Below, one piece after another: positions 1-8,526 of a DNA stretch of 64,000 nt (position 1 is its first letter; each line of letters starts with the position of its first letter). The translations under genes and the position numbers were made by a program. The DNA is from HR10 sp964615335 (GTDB lineage Bacteria > Acidobacteriota > Blastocatellia > HR10): NCBI GenBank assembly GCA_964615335.1, contig CAZTMT010000006.1:1-64000 (forward strand), written 5' to 3'. The notes beneath the pieces were generated by a model. It worked only from the letters and a program-made list of their open reading frames with translations. It did no database searches and was not told the DNA's origin.

Positions 1-111
1 CAGGACCCCGAACAGAAAATCGCCCGACCCCGACAAATCTACATCGGACCTCCACGACGGGATTACGTGCCGATCGAAGAGCGGGAAGTAGCCGTTGCGC
101 GCTCATCGTGA
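1..111 (+). CDS. C-terminal end of an unidentified protein (partial)
   Basis: Reading frame 1 is open from the first base to a TGA at 109-111 and gives 36 residues. They are charged and proline-rich (it includes IYIGPPRRDYVPIEE) and end in VARSS. The start lies before the window. No family is recognisable from so short a tail. Codon use, with many GC-ending codons, resembles the neighbours, so it is probably a real gene end, but it could also be a chance open stretch. Confidence 0.45.
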   Translation, partial: QDPEQKIARPRQIYIGPPRRDYVPIEEREVAVARSS

Positions 112-467
112 GGACAATCTCAGGGGCAAAGGCTGAAAGAGAGGCCCTTTCGCCCTCCTCCGGTGGTCCGCGTGTGTCGCTTTGCGGATAGGTCCGCCGC
201 ATGAGATGGGGGAATTCGCAGCGCAACGGGGGATAAAACCCAGCTGGAACGCTCTGATGTGGCGAAGGGTTTGTTAACCCATTGATTCCGGAGCCTCTTA
301 CTGAGTCACCGCGTACGTCCGGGATACGGCACGCCATTTGCATCACCTTATTGGCGAGATGAGCGTGAGGAACGCAGATACTGGGGTTCAGGGACATGCT
401 CGGGAAGGCGCTATGGGTCTTCCCTGCAGAAGCGATCCTTTGAATTCTTCATGTCGGGAGGTGAGCT
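112..467. other. Intergenic region upstream of the cytochrome gene
   Basis: This 356-base stretch holds no convincing gene. It contains a small inverted repeat (GGGTT..AACCC near 268-281) and presumably the promoter of the cytochrome gene, but no good -35/-10 pair stands out. The strong Shine-Dalgarno GGGAGGTG at 456-463 belongs to the next gene. Confidence 0.5.
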
Positions 468-1610
468 ATGATGCCTAAGCGATCATCTTACGGGATCGGA
501 GTTTTGGGGGCTGCCTTGCTCTTCTGCGGTGCGATTCTGCTGACGGGAAGGGCAGCAGCTCCTCAAGGAAACCCCGTGAATGAATGGGCTCGCAGCAAGC
601 ATGCGAACCGGGAGACCGCGATCGCCGAGGCGACAGTTGAAAACCGAGGGACAACGGCTGCACACTGTGGGCGGTGCCACAGTGAGCAGGGCTTTGTCGC
701 GTGGGTTCCTCAACTTCTGGCCGGAGATCCGGGGTATATCAAGAAGCCGGATGGAACGGCGGCCGATGTGGACTACTTGAGAAGCCTGGGCCTGACAGTG
801 GATCGCGTGCAGCCGATCACCTGTCGCGCCTGTCATGGAGACGACTTCGAGCTGCGCATTGTGGATAGTACGCCCATGTTGCCGGCGGGCTTTGATGCGT
901 GGGCCGTTGGAAAAGGCGCCCTTTGCATGACCTGCCACAACACGCGTAACGGTCGCATCCAGTGGGACACGGCGGATCCCGGCCGGTACACGGCTCCCCA
1001 CGAATCGGCTCAAGCGGATGTCCTCATGGGGAAGAATTCCTTCTTCCTCAATGACACGCTGGATCGGGCGTCTCCCCATGCTCTTTTCACCGGCGATAGC
1101 TGCGTGACGTGCCATCTGACTCTGGGCAAGAACGGTCATACCTTCGAACCTTCCGAAACGGTGTGCGCGCAGTGCCATGGCCCCTCGATGACCATCCAAT
1201 TCGTGCAGAAGCCGATCGAGACATTGCTGGCTCAGGTCAAGGCGGCGATCGAGAGGCGCGTGCTGGCCGTTCGCGATCAGATCGGCGTTGTGCGGAAGTG
1301 GGATCCGGTGACTGATCAGTACACGGACAATTTCGCCCTCGATGGCAAGCAGATCACGGGAGTAGCCGAGATCCTGTCCATTCACGGGCAGATCAGCTTC
1401 CGCTTCACGCTGGCCGATGGGCAGCAGGTGTATGCCCGGGCCGGAGAGATCTGGGACAAGCCTGGTGGGCAGCGCGTCTTCCCGACGTCCGATCCGATCA
1501 TCCGCGCGTGCTGGAACTATCTTCTGATCGAGCACGATGAGAGCCTGGGGGTACACAATCCGGGTTTCGCGCGCGATGTGCTCACGGCGACGTTGAACGC
1601 GCTGCGGTGA
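468..1610 (+). CDS. Secreted five-heme c-type cytochrome
   Basis: A 380-residue protein with an N-terminal signal peptide (basic start, then a hydrophobic stretch over residues 9-30). Five CXXCH heme-attachment motifs are visible: C67-H71 (CGRCH), C119-H123 (CRACH), C153-H157 (CMTCH), C212-H216 (CVTCH) and C233-H237 (CAQCH). The last 140 residues have no heme motif and may form a separate domain. It should be exported, loaded with heme c in the periplasm and act in electron transfer. The spacing does not match NrfA or octaheme families that I recognise, so substrate or partner is unknown. ATG 468 follows GGGAGGTG at 456-463; a second ATG at 471 is possible. The gene stands alone and ends in a strong hairpin terminator. 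Confidence 0.8.
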   Translation: MMPKRSSYGIGVLGAALLFCGAILLTGRAAAPQGNPVNEWARSKHANRETAIAEATVENRGTTAAHCGRCHSEQGFVAWVPQLLAGDPGYIKKPDGTAADVDYLRSLGLTVDRVQPITCRACHGDDFELRIVDSTPMLPAGFDAWAVGKGALCMTCHNTRNGRIQWDTADPGRYTAPHESAQADVLMGKNSFFLNDTLDRASPHALFTGDSCVTCHLTLGKNGHTFEPSETVCAQCHGPSMTIQFVQKPIETLLAQVKAAIERRVLAVRDQIGVVRKWDPVTDQYTDNFALDGKQITGVAEILSIHGQISFRFTLADGQQVYARAGEIWDKPGGQRVFPTSDPIIRACWNYLLIEHDESLGVHNPGFARDVLTATLNALR

Positions 1611-1639
1611 GCTGAAATGGGATCGTTCGTCAGGCCTGA

Positions 1640-1684
1640 GAGGGGGGAGAGATGACCTCTCCCCCCTCGGGGGGATTATTTTTT
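1640..1684 (+). terminator. Intrinsic terminator after the cytochrome gene
   Basis: A perfect 12-bp stem (GAGGGGGGAGAG at 1640-1651 with CTCTCCCCCCTC at 1657-1668) encloses a 5-base loop. An alternative hairpin, CCCCCC-TC-GGGGGG at 1661-1674, is followed directly by ATTATTTTTT. It lies between two genes that converge, about 30 bases after the cytochrome stop codon. Confidence 0.8.
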
Positions 1685-1774
1685 GTGGCCGCACGGTGTG
1701 CGGCTTGTTGAGGATCTGTCCTTTGGGATCGTCCCCCTTATGCCGGAGATGCGGAATTGCTCCAGGCGTACGGA

Positions 1775-2875
1775 TCAGCGCGCCTCCCACTGGAAGCGAT
1801 GGACGGTATGGCCCGTATACATGCTCTTGAGGCGCCGGACCATAGCGATTCGCTCCTCCACCAGACGATCGGCCGCCTGATGAGTGGGGATGTTCTCGTA
1901 CCGCGAGATCTCGAAGACGCGGCGCAGGTTGTAATAGATCCCGCGCGTCATCCGGAGCGCCCGTTCCCGGTCGTATCCTTCCAGCTCGACATACACGTTG
2001 ATCAGGCCCCCGGCATTGATCACGTAATCGGGCGCGTAGAGAATGCCTCGGCGATGAAGTTCCACGCCGTGCCGATCCTCTTCGAGCTGATTATTCGCCG
2101 CGCCGGCGATGATCTTGAACTTCATCCGGGGGATCGTGCGATCGTTGAGCACAGCCCCCAGAGCGCAGGGGGCGAAGATGTCCGCATCCACATCGTAGAT
2201 CTCTTCGGGAGAGACGATCTCGATTCGGAGTTCGTCTCGCGCTCGCTCGATCTTCTCCGCATCAATGTCCGTCCCGATGACGCGAACGCCCATGTCGGCG
2301 AGTCGCTTCGCGAGATTAAAGCCCACATGTCCGAGCCCCTGGATGGCCACGCTCAAGCCTTTGAGCGAATCGCGTTGCAGCTTCTCCTGCACGCAGGCGT
2401 GCAGGCCTTGCACCACGCCGAAAGCCGTGACGGGAGCTGGGTCTCCCCCTCCTCCGTGCGCGGGGGAAAGGCCCGAGACATAGCGTGTCTCCATGTACAT
2501 GTACTCAATGTCGTTGACATCTACGCCGACATCCTCTCCGGTGATGAAGCGTCCCTTGAGGCTCTCGACGAAGCGGCCGAAGGCGCGAAAGAGCGCTTCG
2601 GATTTATCCTTTTTCGGATCGCCGATGATGACGGCCTTCCCCCCGCCGAGATTGAGGCCGGCGGCCGCGGCCTTGTAGGTCATCGCCCGCGAGAGGCGCA
2701 GCGCGTCCAGAAGGGCCTCCTCTTCGGTCTGGTAGGGCCACATCCGGGTGCCGCCCAGCGCGGGTCCGAGCGTCGTGTCGTGAATGGCGATGATCGCGCG
2801 CAGTCCGACGTCTTTGCTTTGGCAAAAGACGACCTGCTCATGTCCGAATTCTTCCATTTTGGCCAGTGGGGTCAT
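1775..2875 (-). CDS. Leucine dehydrogenase (Glu/Leu/Phe/Val dehydrogenase family)
   Basis: A 366-residue enzyme, the usual length for leucine dehydrogenase. It should oxidatively deaminate branched-chain L-amino acids to 2-oxo acids with NAD+. The key residues fall at the positions numbered in the Bacillus enzymes: K68, catalytic K80 in the GGGK motif, and D115 in TGEDVGVD. A Rossmann motif GLGHVG lies near 180-185, and FAPCALGAVLN and AGAANNQL follow. ATG 2875 is chosen over upstream in-frame starts because GGGAGAGAGGACT precedes it and the protein begins like its relatives. It is the last gene of the kor operon, 35 bases after korC, so its 2-oxo acid products are natural substrates for the oxidoreductase encoded upstream. 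The rival call, phenylalanine or valine dehydrogenase, differs only in substrate. Confidence 0.88.
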   Translation of the reverse strand: MTPLAKMEEFGHEQVVFCQSKDVGLRAIIAIHDTTLGPALGGTRMWPYQTEEEALLDALRLSRAMTYKAAAAGLNLGGGKAVIIGDPKKDKSEALFRAFGRFVESLKGRFITGEDVGVDVNDIEYMYMETRYVSGLSPAHGGGGDPAPVTAFGVVQGLHACVQEKLQRDSLKGLSVAIQGLGHVGFNLAKRLADMGVRVIGTDIDAEKIERARDELRIEIVSPEEIYDVDADIFAPCALGAVLNDRTIPRMKFKIIAGAANNQLEEDRHGVELHRRGILYAPDYVINAGGLINVYVELEGYDRERALRMTRGIYYNLRRVFEISRYENIPTHQAADRLVEERIAMVRRLKSMYTGHTVHRFQWEAR

Positions 2876-2910
2876 AGTCCTCTCTCCCGGTGAAGTGTGT
2901 GCCGAATCCA

Positions 2911-3468
2911 TTATACGCGGTCCCCCATCTTGTGTTGAAGGCCGCGTTCGTATCCGGCGGCGAGGGCTGCCAGATTCAGCTCGAGGGCGCCCTGGGGAAG
3001 CGAGGAGCGCACGGCTTCTCTGATCGCCGACAGGGAGACGATCGGCCTGACCGCGATCGCGAATCCGAGCATCACGATATTGGCGACGATGCGATGTCCG
3101 AGTTCCTCGGCGATCTGGGTGGCCGGCAGGGCATAGAGGGAGATCTCCGGCGGGCGCGTCTCCGGGGCGACCAGATCCTTCTCGATGAGCGCGCATCCGC
3201 TGGGCTTCACCTCGGTGACGAATCGCGTGTAGGCCTCCTGAGACATGGCGATCAGGAGGTCCGAGTGCGTGACATACGGATAATAGATCGGCTCATCGGC
3301 GATGATGACCTGACTGCTGCAAGCACTCCCGCGCGCTTCCGGTCCGTAGGATTGCACCATCGTCGCCGAGCGCCGATCGTAGAGAGCTGCGGCTTTGCCG
3401 AGGAGATACCCGGCCAGTACGATCCCTTGACCCCCGAATCCGGCGATGCGGACTTCCCAGCGGCTCAT
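2911..3468 (-). CDS. korC: 2-oxoacid:ferredoxin oxidoreductase, gamma subunit
   Basis: A 185-residue protein of the POR/KOR gamma family. The N-terminal GFGGQGIVLAG motif and the SYGPEARGS motif near residue 40 are diagnostic. It joins the alpha, beta and ferredoxin subunits encoded directly upstream in a CoA-dependent oxidative decarboxylase of 2-oxo acids. ATG 3468 overlaps the last codons of korB by 4 bases (ATGA), so translation is likely coupled. The downstream neighbour is leucine dehydrogenase, which suggests branched-chain 2-oxo acids rather than only 2-oxoglutarate as substrate. The symbol follows general KOR nomenclature; vor may be more apt. Confidence 0.85.
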   Translation of the reverse strand: MSRWEVRIAGFGGQGIVLAGYLLGKAAALYDRRSATMVQSYGPEARGSACSSQVIIADEPIYYPYVTHSDLLIAMSQEAYTRFVTEVKPSGCALIEKDLVAPETRPPEISLYALPATQIAEELGHRIVANIVMLGFAIAVRPIVSLSAIREAVRSSLPQGALELNLAALAAGYERGLQHKMGDRV

Positions 3469-4346
3469 CCCTCGGCCTCCTCGACCTGGGCTTCCTCGCT
3501 GACCTCCTCGACGTACGGTTCGATGAAGAACGCCGCCAGTTGCTCGCGCATCCGTTCTTGATAGGTGGGACGATCCGTATCCACGAACTTGCCGAGGATG
3601 ATCTTCCCTTTGACCGAATCCATCCCCACCTCGGCGAGGTTCGCTCCGTGTCGGATTTCGCTTGTGGCCTTGAAGGCGCGCATCATCTCCACGGCATCTC
3701 CCAGCCGATTGCGGCGCAGATATCCTGTGGGGCAAGGCGAGAGGACTTCCACGAAGCTGAAGCCCTTTTTGGCGATCGCTTCCTGCAGGGCGGTGATCAG
3801 GCGTCGGACGTGAAAGACCGTCCAGCGGGCGACGTAGGTAGCACCGCTGGCGGCCACCAGGGCGGGGAGGTTGAAGGGCGGCTCGAAATTCCCGTAGGGT
3901 GTGGTCGTACTGCGCGCTGACAGCGGCGTCGTGGGACCGGATTGTCCCCCCGTCATGCCGTAGATGAAATTGTTCACGCAAATGACGGTCAGATCGAGAT
4001 TGCGGCGCGCGGCGTGGATGAGGTGATTCCCCCCGATGGCGGCCAGATCCCCATCGCCGCTGAAGACGATCACGGTCAAGTCGGGATTGGCGAGCTTCAG
4101 GCCCGTCGCAAACGGGATGGCGCGTCCGTGTGTCGTGTGGAAAGCGTCGAGCCGGACGTATCCGGCGACGCGCGCCGAGCATCCGATGCCCGAGACGACG
4201 ACCACGCGATCCAGAGGTTGGTTCAGCCCTTCCAGAGCGAGCAGGAGGCATCGCATCGCAATGCCTATGCCGCAGCCCGGACACCAGATGTGTGGCAGCC
4301 GATCGGCTCGCAGCAAGTGATCCAGCGGATGAGATGCCTCATTCAT
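3465..4346 (-). CDS. korB: 2-oxoacid:ferredoxin oxidoreductase, beta (TPP) subunit
   Basis: A 293-residue thiamine-diphosphate-binding subunit. The CPGCG motif near residue 22 and the TPP-binding stretch beginning GDGDLAAIGG near residue 88 and ending in NN about 30 residues later are typical of KorB/VorA proteins. It catalyses decarboxylation of the 2-oxo acid with korA and passes electrons to ferredoxin through Fe-S clusters. ATG 4346 lies inside the end of korA (8-base overlap) and its 3' end overlaps korC, showing tight operon packing. The Shine-Dalgarno GGAGG lies inside korA just upstream. Confidence 0.87.
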   Translation of the reverse strand: MNEASHPLDHLLRADRLPHIWCPGCGIGIAMRCLLLALEGLNQPLDRVVVVSGIGCSARVAGYVRLDAFHTTHGRAIPFATGLKLANPDLTVIVFSGDGDLAAIGGNHLIHAARRNLDLTVICVNNFIYGMTGGQSGPTTPLSARSTTTPYGNFEPPFNLPALVAASGATYVARWTVFHVRRLITALQEAIAKKGFSFVEVLSPCPTGYLRRNRLGDAVEMMRAFKATSEIRHGANLAEVGMDSVKGKIILGKFVDTDRPTYQERMREQLAAFFIEPYVEEVSEEAQVEEAEG

Positions 4347-5496
4347 GAAGGGCCTCCTCGATCGCTGCCAGAATCTCCTGGGGATCGTGAACTGCGCCGC
4401 CGGCACGCGTGACCGGAATCGTGCGCGCCCGCCCGGCCGCGCACCGCTCGACCTCTCGCGCAATATGGCCGAGATTGATCTCAGGGACGACGAAGGCTTT
4501 CACCCGGGCGGCTAATGCGCGCACGCGCTCTTCGGGGAAGGGCCAGACGGTGATCAGTCGGAGCATTCCGACGCGATATCCGGCGGCGCGAGCCAGCTCC
4601 ATCGCACGATGCGCGATTCGCGCCGAAATCCCATACGCGACCACGATGACGTCGGCCCCTTCGGTCCACTGCTCCTCCAGCCGGAGGATGTCGTGAACGT
4701 TTCGCCGAACCTTCTCTACCAGGCGGCGTACGAGCCGTTCGTGCACCTCGGGCGAAGTGGACGGATATCCCCGCTCATCGTGTGTGAGACCGGTGATATA
4801 GACGCGATACCCCTGACCGGCTGCGACCATGGGCGGGACCAGATCATCATCCGGAAGATATGGAAGATATGTCTCGGGCGGTCCAGTGAACATCTTCCGG
4901 TTGACGATCGGGATCTCCTCCTCGGCCGGGATGACGACCTTCTCCGTGATATGCCCGATCACGGCATCGCTCATGATCAGAACGGGGAGGCGATATTTCT
5001 CCGAGAGGTTGAAGGCCGCGATCGTCAGATCGAACATCTCCTGAGCGGAGCTGGGGGCCAGGGCGATCGCTTCGTAATCTCCATGCGTCCCCCATCGCGC
5101 CTGCAGCATATCGCCTTGCCCGACGAGCGTGGGCAAGCCCGTCGAGGGTCCTCCGCGCTGGACGTTGACGATGACGCATGGGGTTTCGGTCATGTATCCC
5201 AATCCGAGATTCTCCATCATGAGGCTGAATCCGGGGCCGGATGTGGCCGTCATGGCTTTCACACCGGCCCAGGAAGCGCCCAACACAGCGCTGATCGAAG
5301 TGATCTCGTCCTCCATCTGGATGAATGTGCCGCCGACTTCGGGCAGGCGCTCCGCCATGCGCTCGGCGATCTCTGTCGCGGGCGTGATCGGATACCCGGC
5401 GAAAAAGCGGCATCCGGCCGCGATCGCTCCCTCAGCGCACGCGACATCCCCGTTGATGAAGTGGACTCCGGTCAGGACGGAAGATCCGCGTCTCAT
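4339..5496 (-). CDS. korA: 2-oxoacid:ferredoxin oxidoreductase, alpha subunit
   Basis: A 385-residue alpha subunit of the four-subunit KOR/VOR type. The GYPITPATEIAE motif lies near residue 33, MEDEITSI follows near residue 62, and TSGPGFSLMMEN is the usual family signature. The gamma domain is not fused, so this is the split type. ATG 5496 overlaps the stop of korD (ATGA), and its end overlaps korB. With korB, korC and korD it forms the ferredoxin-reducing 2-oxo acid oxidoreductase; 2-oxoglutarate and branched-chain oxo acids are the two plausible substrates, and the leucine dehydrogenase in the operon favours the latter. Confidence 0.87.
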   Translation of the reverse strand: MRRGSSVLTGVHFINGDVACAEGAIAAGCRFFAGYPITPATEIAERMAERLPEVGGTFIQMEDEITSISAVLGASWAGVKAMTATSGPGFSLMMENLGLGYMTETPCVIVNVQRGGPSTGLPTLVGQGDMLQARWGTHGDYEAIALAPSSAQEMFDLTIAAFNLSEKYRLPVLIMSDAVIGHITEKVVIPAEEEIPIVNRKMFTGPPETYLPYLPDDDLVPPMVAAGQGYRVYITGLTHDERGYPSTSPEVHERLVRRLVEKVRRNVHDILRLEEQWTEGADVIVVAYGISARIAHRAMELARAAGYRVGMLRLITVWPFPEERVRALAARVKAFVVPEINLGHIAREVERCAAGRARTIPVTRAGGAVHDPQEILAAIEEALHE

Positions 5497-5771
5497 TCTC
5501 CCTCCCCTTTGAGGCGAAGGACATAAATGGCGAATTCGGGACAGAGCAGCTCGCACATCTTGCAGTCCGTGCACTGCTCTTCGGCGATCACGGTGGGAAT
5601 GTGATACCCTCGGCTGTTGAACTGCTCAGACATCGCCAGCACATGCCGCGGGCAAAATTCGACGCAGAACCGGCAGCCCTTGCATCGTTCGGGCAGCAGG
5701 AGAACGCGCGCGCGGAGTCCCGACGCGGCGCGCGAATGAGACGAAGTGGCTGATTCCGCTTTCACGCTCAT
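5493..5771 (-). CDS. korD: Ferredoxin-like delta subunit, two [4Fe-4S] clusters
   Basis: A 92-residue protein with two cluster motifs: CKGCRFCVEFCP (residues 30-41) and CTDCKMCELLCP (residues 67-78). It is the first gene of the kor operon and supplies the electron path to the soluble ferredoxin. ATG 5771 is preferred over GTG 5789 because GGGGAG lies 5 bases upstream of it. About 25 N-terminal residues, rich in Ser and Ala, precede the first cluster. Confidence 0.85.
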   Translation of the reverse strand: MSVKAESATSSHSRAASGLRARVLLLPERCKGCRFCVEFCPRHVLAMSEQFNSRGYHIPTVIAEEQCTDCKMCELLCPEFAIYVLRLKGEGE

Positions 5772-6231
5772 GGCTCTCCCCTCAGTCACACCCGCCCTGC
5801 CGGTCTTTCCTCCTGTTGCGTGCTCTCGGGAGCCCGAGCTGCTCTCTCCCCGGACCGTGGGCGCATCGCGAGCTTCTCATGCTCTCACTCGGTCCTCCGT
5901 GCTCCCTCTTTCGCCGACGCGATTGGAGTAGCAACCCCTGTGCCGTAGAAGCCTCCTGCGCGAGACTTCGCTTTCCCCGGGACAGGCTGTTTCTGTGCAA
6001 GGGATTGAGGGAGAAGCGTCTTCGCTCGCACATTCCGAAAGCGGCGGGAGCGCGAGGCCACCCGGGGAAAAAAACCGGCGGGTGGGGGAAAAGCCCCGGA
6101 CGGCCCTCCCATCGCCCCGTGAGACGAGGGACTGAAAAGCCTCTTGCACATGAAGCACATAGAAGCGCCGTGTCGTCGAGCCTTCTGGCCTGGCATATGA
6201 GTTGCCTCGTGAACCAGCTAGCGAGGTTATG
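5772..6231. other. Divergent intergenic region between korD and feoB
   Basis: This 460-base stretch lies between two divergently transcribed operons and must carry promoters for both. I see no gene, RNA or tandem repeat in it, and no clear consensus promoter. It contains several short G/C-rich runs near 6060-6120. A Fur- or DtxR-type operator would be expected near feoB, but I cannot point to one with confidence. Confidence 0.4.
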
Positions 6232-8514
6232 ATGTCGCCTGCGCCGAAGCGGAAGAAGATCATCCTTGTCGGGAATCCGAATGTGGGGAAGTCGGCGCTC
6301 TTTCGCCACCTCACCGGGCGCTCTGTCCTCATCTCGAACTATCCGGGGACGACCGTCGAAGTCGCGCGCGGTCGCCTGCTTCTGGGGGAGGTCGAGTACG
6401 AGGTCATGGACACGCCGGGGATCACAAGTCTCGTCCCTCAATCCGAGGATGAGCGAGTGACCTGTGAAGTGCTTCTCCGGGAGCAGCCGGACGTCATCCT
6501 CCAGGTCGCCGATGCGAAGAACCTCCGGCGCACTCTGCTGCTGACGCTGCAACTGGCCGAGCTGGGCCGACCTCTGGTGCTCGTCCTCAACATGGTGGAT
6601 GAGATGCGCCAGAGGGGGATCGAGATCAATACGGCGGCACTGGAAGAGCTTTTCGGCATTCCCGTCGTCGAGACGATCGCCACCTATGGCTATGGGCTGC
6701 GTCGGCTCTTGCGGGCGATTCCCCGAGCCGCCGTCCCGCGAAATCCGCTGTGGGATCGGCGTCCCGGCACTTCCGGAGCATCGGCATCGGAAGAGCGCGG
6801 GCTTCCTTTGGGGCTTCTCGTCGAATGGTCGGAGGCCGGAGATGCGCGTTTTCGACGTCAGCTGGAGCAGATCGTGGGACGGCCTGGCCTGGAGCGCGCG
6901 CGGCAGGTTCTGACCGATATGCTGGAACGCCAGGGATGCGCGCGCTGTCTGACCGCACGTTCGCTCTGTCGGGAACTGGAGCGGGCGCGGGCGCAGTTTC
7001 TGGAGCGCGCTGTCCTCACCCTGCGGCGTGAGTCGGAACCGCAGAACAAGCGGGAACTGCGGCCCGGATCCTTTCGGTTCTGGATCGCCCTGCTTGTGCT
7101 CGGGCTGGGCCTAATGGTGTGGGAGGACGTGGGCGGATTCTTCCCGCAGCCGACCCCCTATGCCACGCTGCGGGATCTTCTGCTGCGGCATGTCGCCGAG
7201 CCGACGTGGGCGTTCTTCCAGGTCCATCGGCTCGAGCTGCTGCATCGGCTCCTCTTTGGACTGCTCGCGGAGGGAGGAAAGTACGGTCTCTTGCTGGAAG
7301 TCGTTCGCCTGCTTGTGCTGCTGGCGCCGATTCTGATCCCCTTGCTGGTACTCATGCGGCGCAGTCTGCGCTTCCTTCAGGACCTGGGGCGGTGGACGCG
7401 CCAGCCGCTGACAGGACTGGTTCTGCTCGCCCTGATCCTGATGCTCGTGTATGAGCTCGTGGGATACACGGGAGCGCAGGTGCTCGTGGGGACATTGCAA
7501 GAGGTCCTTTTCGGGATGTATCTCATCCCGTGGTTGCGATCGGAGATCCCGGCGGGTTTCCTTCAGCAGATGCTCGTCGGACCGTACGGGCTGATCTCCA
7601 TGGGATTGGCGTACGCTCTGGCGATCGTTCTGCCCATTGTGGGGACGTTCTTTCTGGCTTTCGGGATCCTGGAGGATAGCGGCTATTTGCCGCGCTTGGC
7701 TATTTTATCGGATCGCCTTCTGCGGGTCATGGGGCTGAACGGAAAGGCCATTCTGCCGCTGGTCCTGGGTTTGGGATGCGATACGATGGCGACCATGACG
7801 ACGCGTATTCTGAATTCTCCGCGGGAGCGGTTCATCGCGACGCTCCTTCTGGCCCTCGGCGTGCCGTGTTCGGCGCAACTGGGCGTGATCCTGGGCGTGT
7901 CCGCCGCTTATTCTCCCGCCGTGACGCTCACGGTCCTGGGCGTCGTCCTCTCCCAGTTGATCCTGGTGGGCTCAGTAGCGGCGCGCGTGATCCCCGGAGA
8001 GCGCAGCGATTTCATCTTCGAGCTTCCGCCGCTGCGAGTTCCGCTCCTTCAGAACATCCTGTTGAAGACGTGGCTTCGCCTCCGATGGTTCTTCGGGGAG
8101 ATCGTTCCTCTGTTCCTGCTGGCGACGTTCGTTCTTTTCCTTCTGGATCGGCTTCGCTTCGGCGCGCGGACGGGGATCGAATGGATCGAACATGCGTTGC
8201 ACCCGCTTGTCGTCGGCTGGCTCCATCTCCCTGCGGAGGCCGCGCGCGTCTTCGTGATGGGGTTCTTACGTCGGGATTATGGAGCGGCCGGGCTTTTCGA
8301 TCTGGCACAGCAGGGGGCGTTGACGGAGACGCAGATCGTCGTCAGCCTGGTCGTGATCACGCTTTTCGTCCCCTGCCTGGCGAACTTCTTGATCATCGTG
8401 CGGGAGCAGGGGTGGCGGCGCGCTCTGGGAATCGTCGGATTCATCCTCCCGTTCGCCTTCGCTGTCGGAGGCCTGCTCGGATGGTTGTTGCGCACTGTCG
8501 GGGCGTTCGCTTAA
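6232..8514 (+). CDS. feoB: Ferrous iron transporter FeoB
   Basis: A 760-residue Fe(II) permease. The N-terminal GTPase domain has the G1 loop GNPNVGKS (residues 14-21), the switch NYPGTTVEV, G3 DTPG and G4 NMVDE. A helical spacer follows, then a membrane domain with two Gate-like halves, including GLGCDTMATMTTRIL and GVPCSAQLGV where other FeoB proteins have their conserved cysteines. It takes up ferrous iron across the inner membrane. ATG 6232 is chosen over ATG 6229 because GAGG at 6223-6226 has better spacing. The DtxR-FeoA fusion gene follows after 12 bases, so FeoA function is supplied by that protein. Confidence 0.9.
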   Translation: MSPAPKRKKIILVGNPNVGKSALFRHLTGRSVLISNYPGTTVEVARGRLLLGEVEYEVMDTPGITSLVPQSEDERVTCEVLLREQPDVILQVADAKNLRRTLLLTLQLAELGRPLVLVLNMVDEMRQRGIEINTAALEELFGIPVVETIATYGYGLRRLLRAIPRAAVPRNPLWDRRPGTSGASASEERGLPLGLLVEWSEAGDARFRRQLEQIVGRPGLERARQVLTDMLERQGCARCLTARSLCRELERARAQFLERAVLTLRRESEPQNKRELRPGSFRFWIALLVLGLGLMVWEDVGGFFPQPTPYATLRDLLLRHVAEPTWAFFQVHRLELLHRLLFGLLAEGGKYGLLLEVVRLLVLLAPILIPLLVLMRRSLRFLQDLGRWTRQPLTGLVLLALILMLVYELVGYTGAQVLVGTLQEVLFGMYLIPWLRSEIPAGFLQQMLVGPYGLISMGLAYALAIVLPIVGTFFLAFGILEDSGYLPRLAILSDRLLRVMGLNGKAILPLVLGLGCDTMATMTTRILNSPRERFIATLLLALGVPCSAQLGVILGVSAAYSPAVTLTVLGVVLSQLILVGSVAARVIPGERSDFIFELPPLRVPLLQNILLKTWLRLRWFFGEIVPLFLLATFVLFLLDRLRFGARTGIEWIEHALHPLVVGWLHLPAEAARVFVMGFLRRDYGAAGLFDLAQQGALTETQIVVSLVVITLFVPCLANFLIIVREQGWRRALGIVGFILPFAFAVGGLLGWLLRTVGAFA

Positions 8515-8526
8515 CGGGGAAGGGCG

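Noticed and set aside
483..1790. A 435-codon minus-strand frame opposite the cytochrome gene
   Set aside because: It is antisense to a gene with five CXXCH motifs and a signal peptide. High GC content makes long shadow frames common here.
1775..3196. A longer leucine dehydrogenase starting upstream at 3196
   Set aside because: The extra N-terminal part is antisense-like to nothing conserved and overlaps korC out of frame. The shorter form has the proper length, Shine-Dalgarno and residue numbering.
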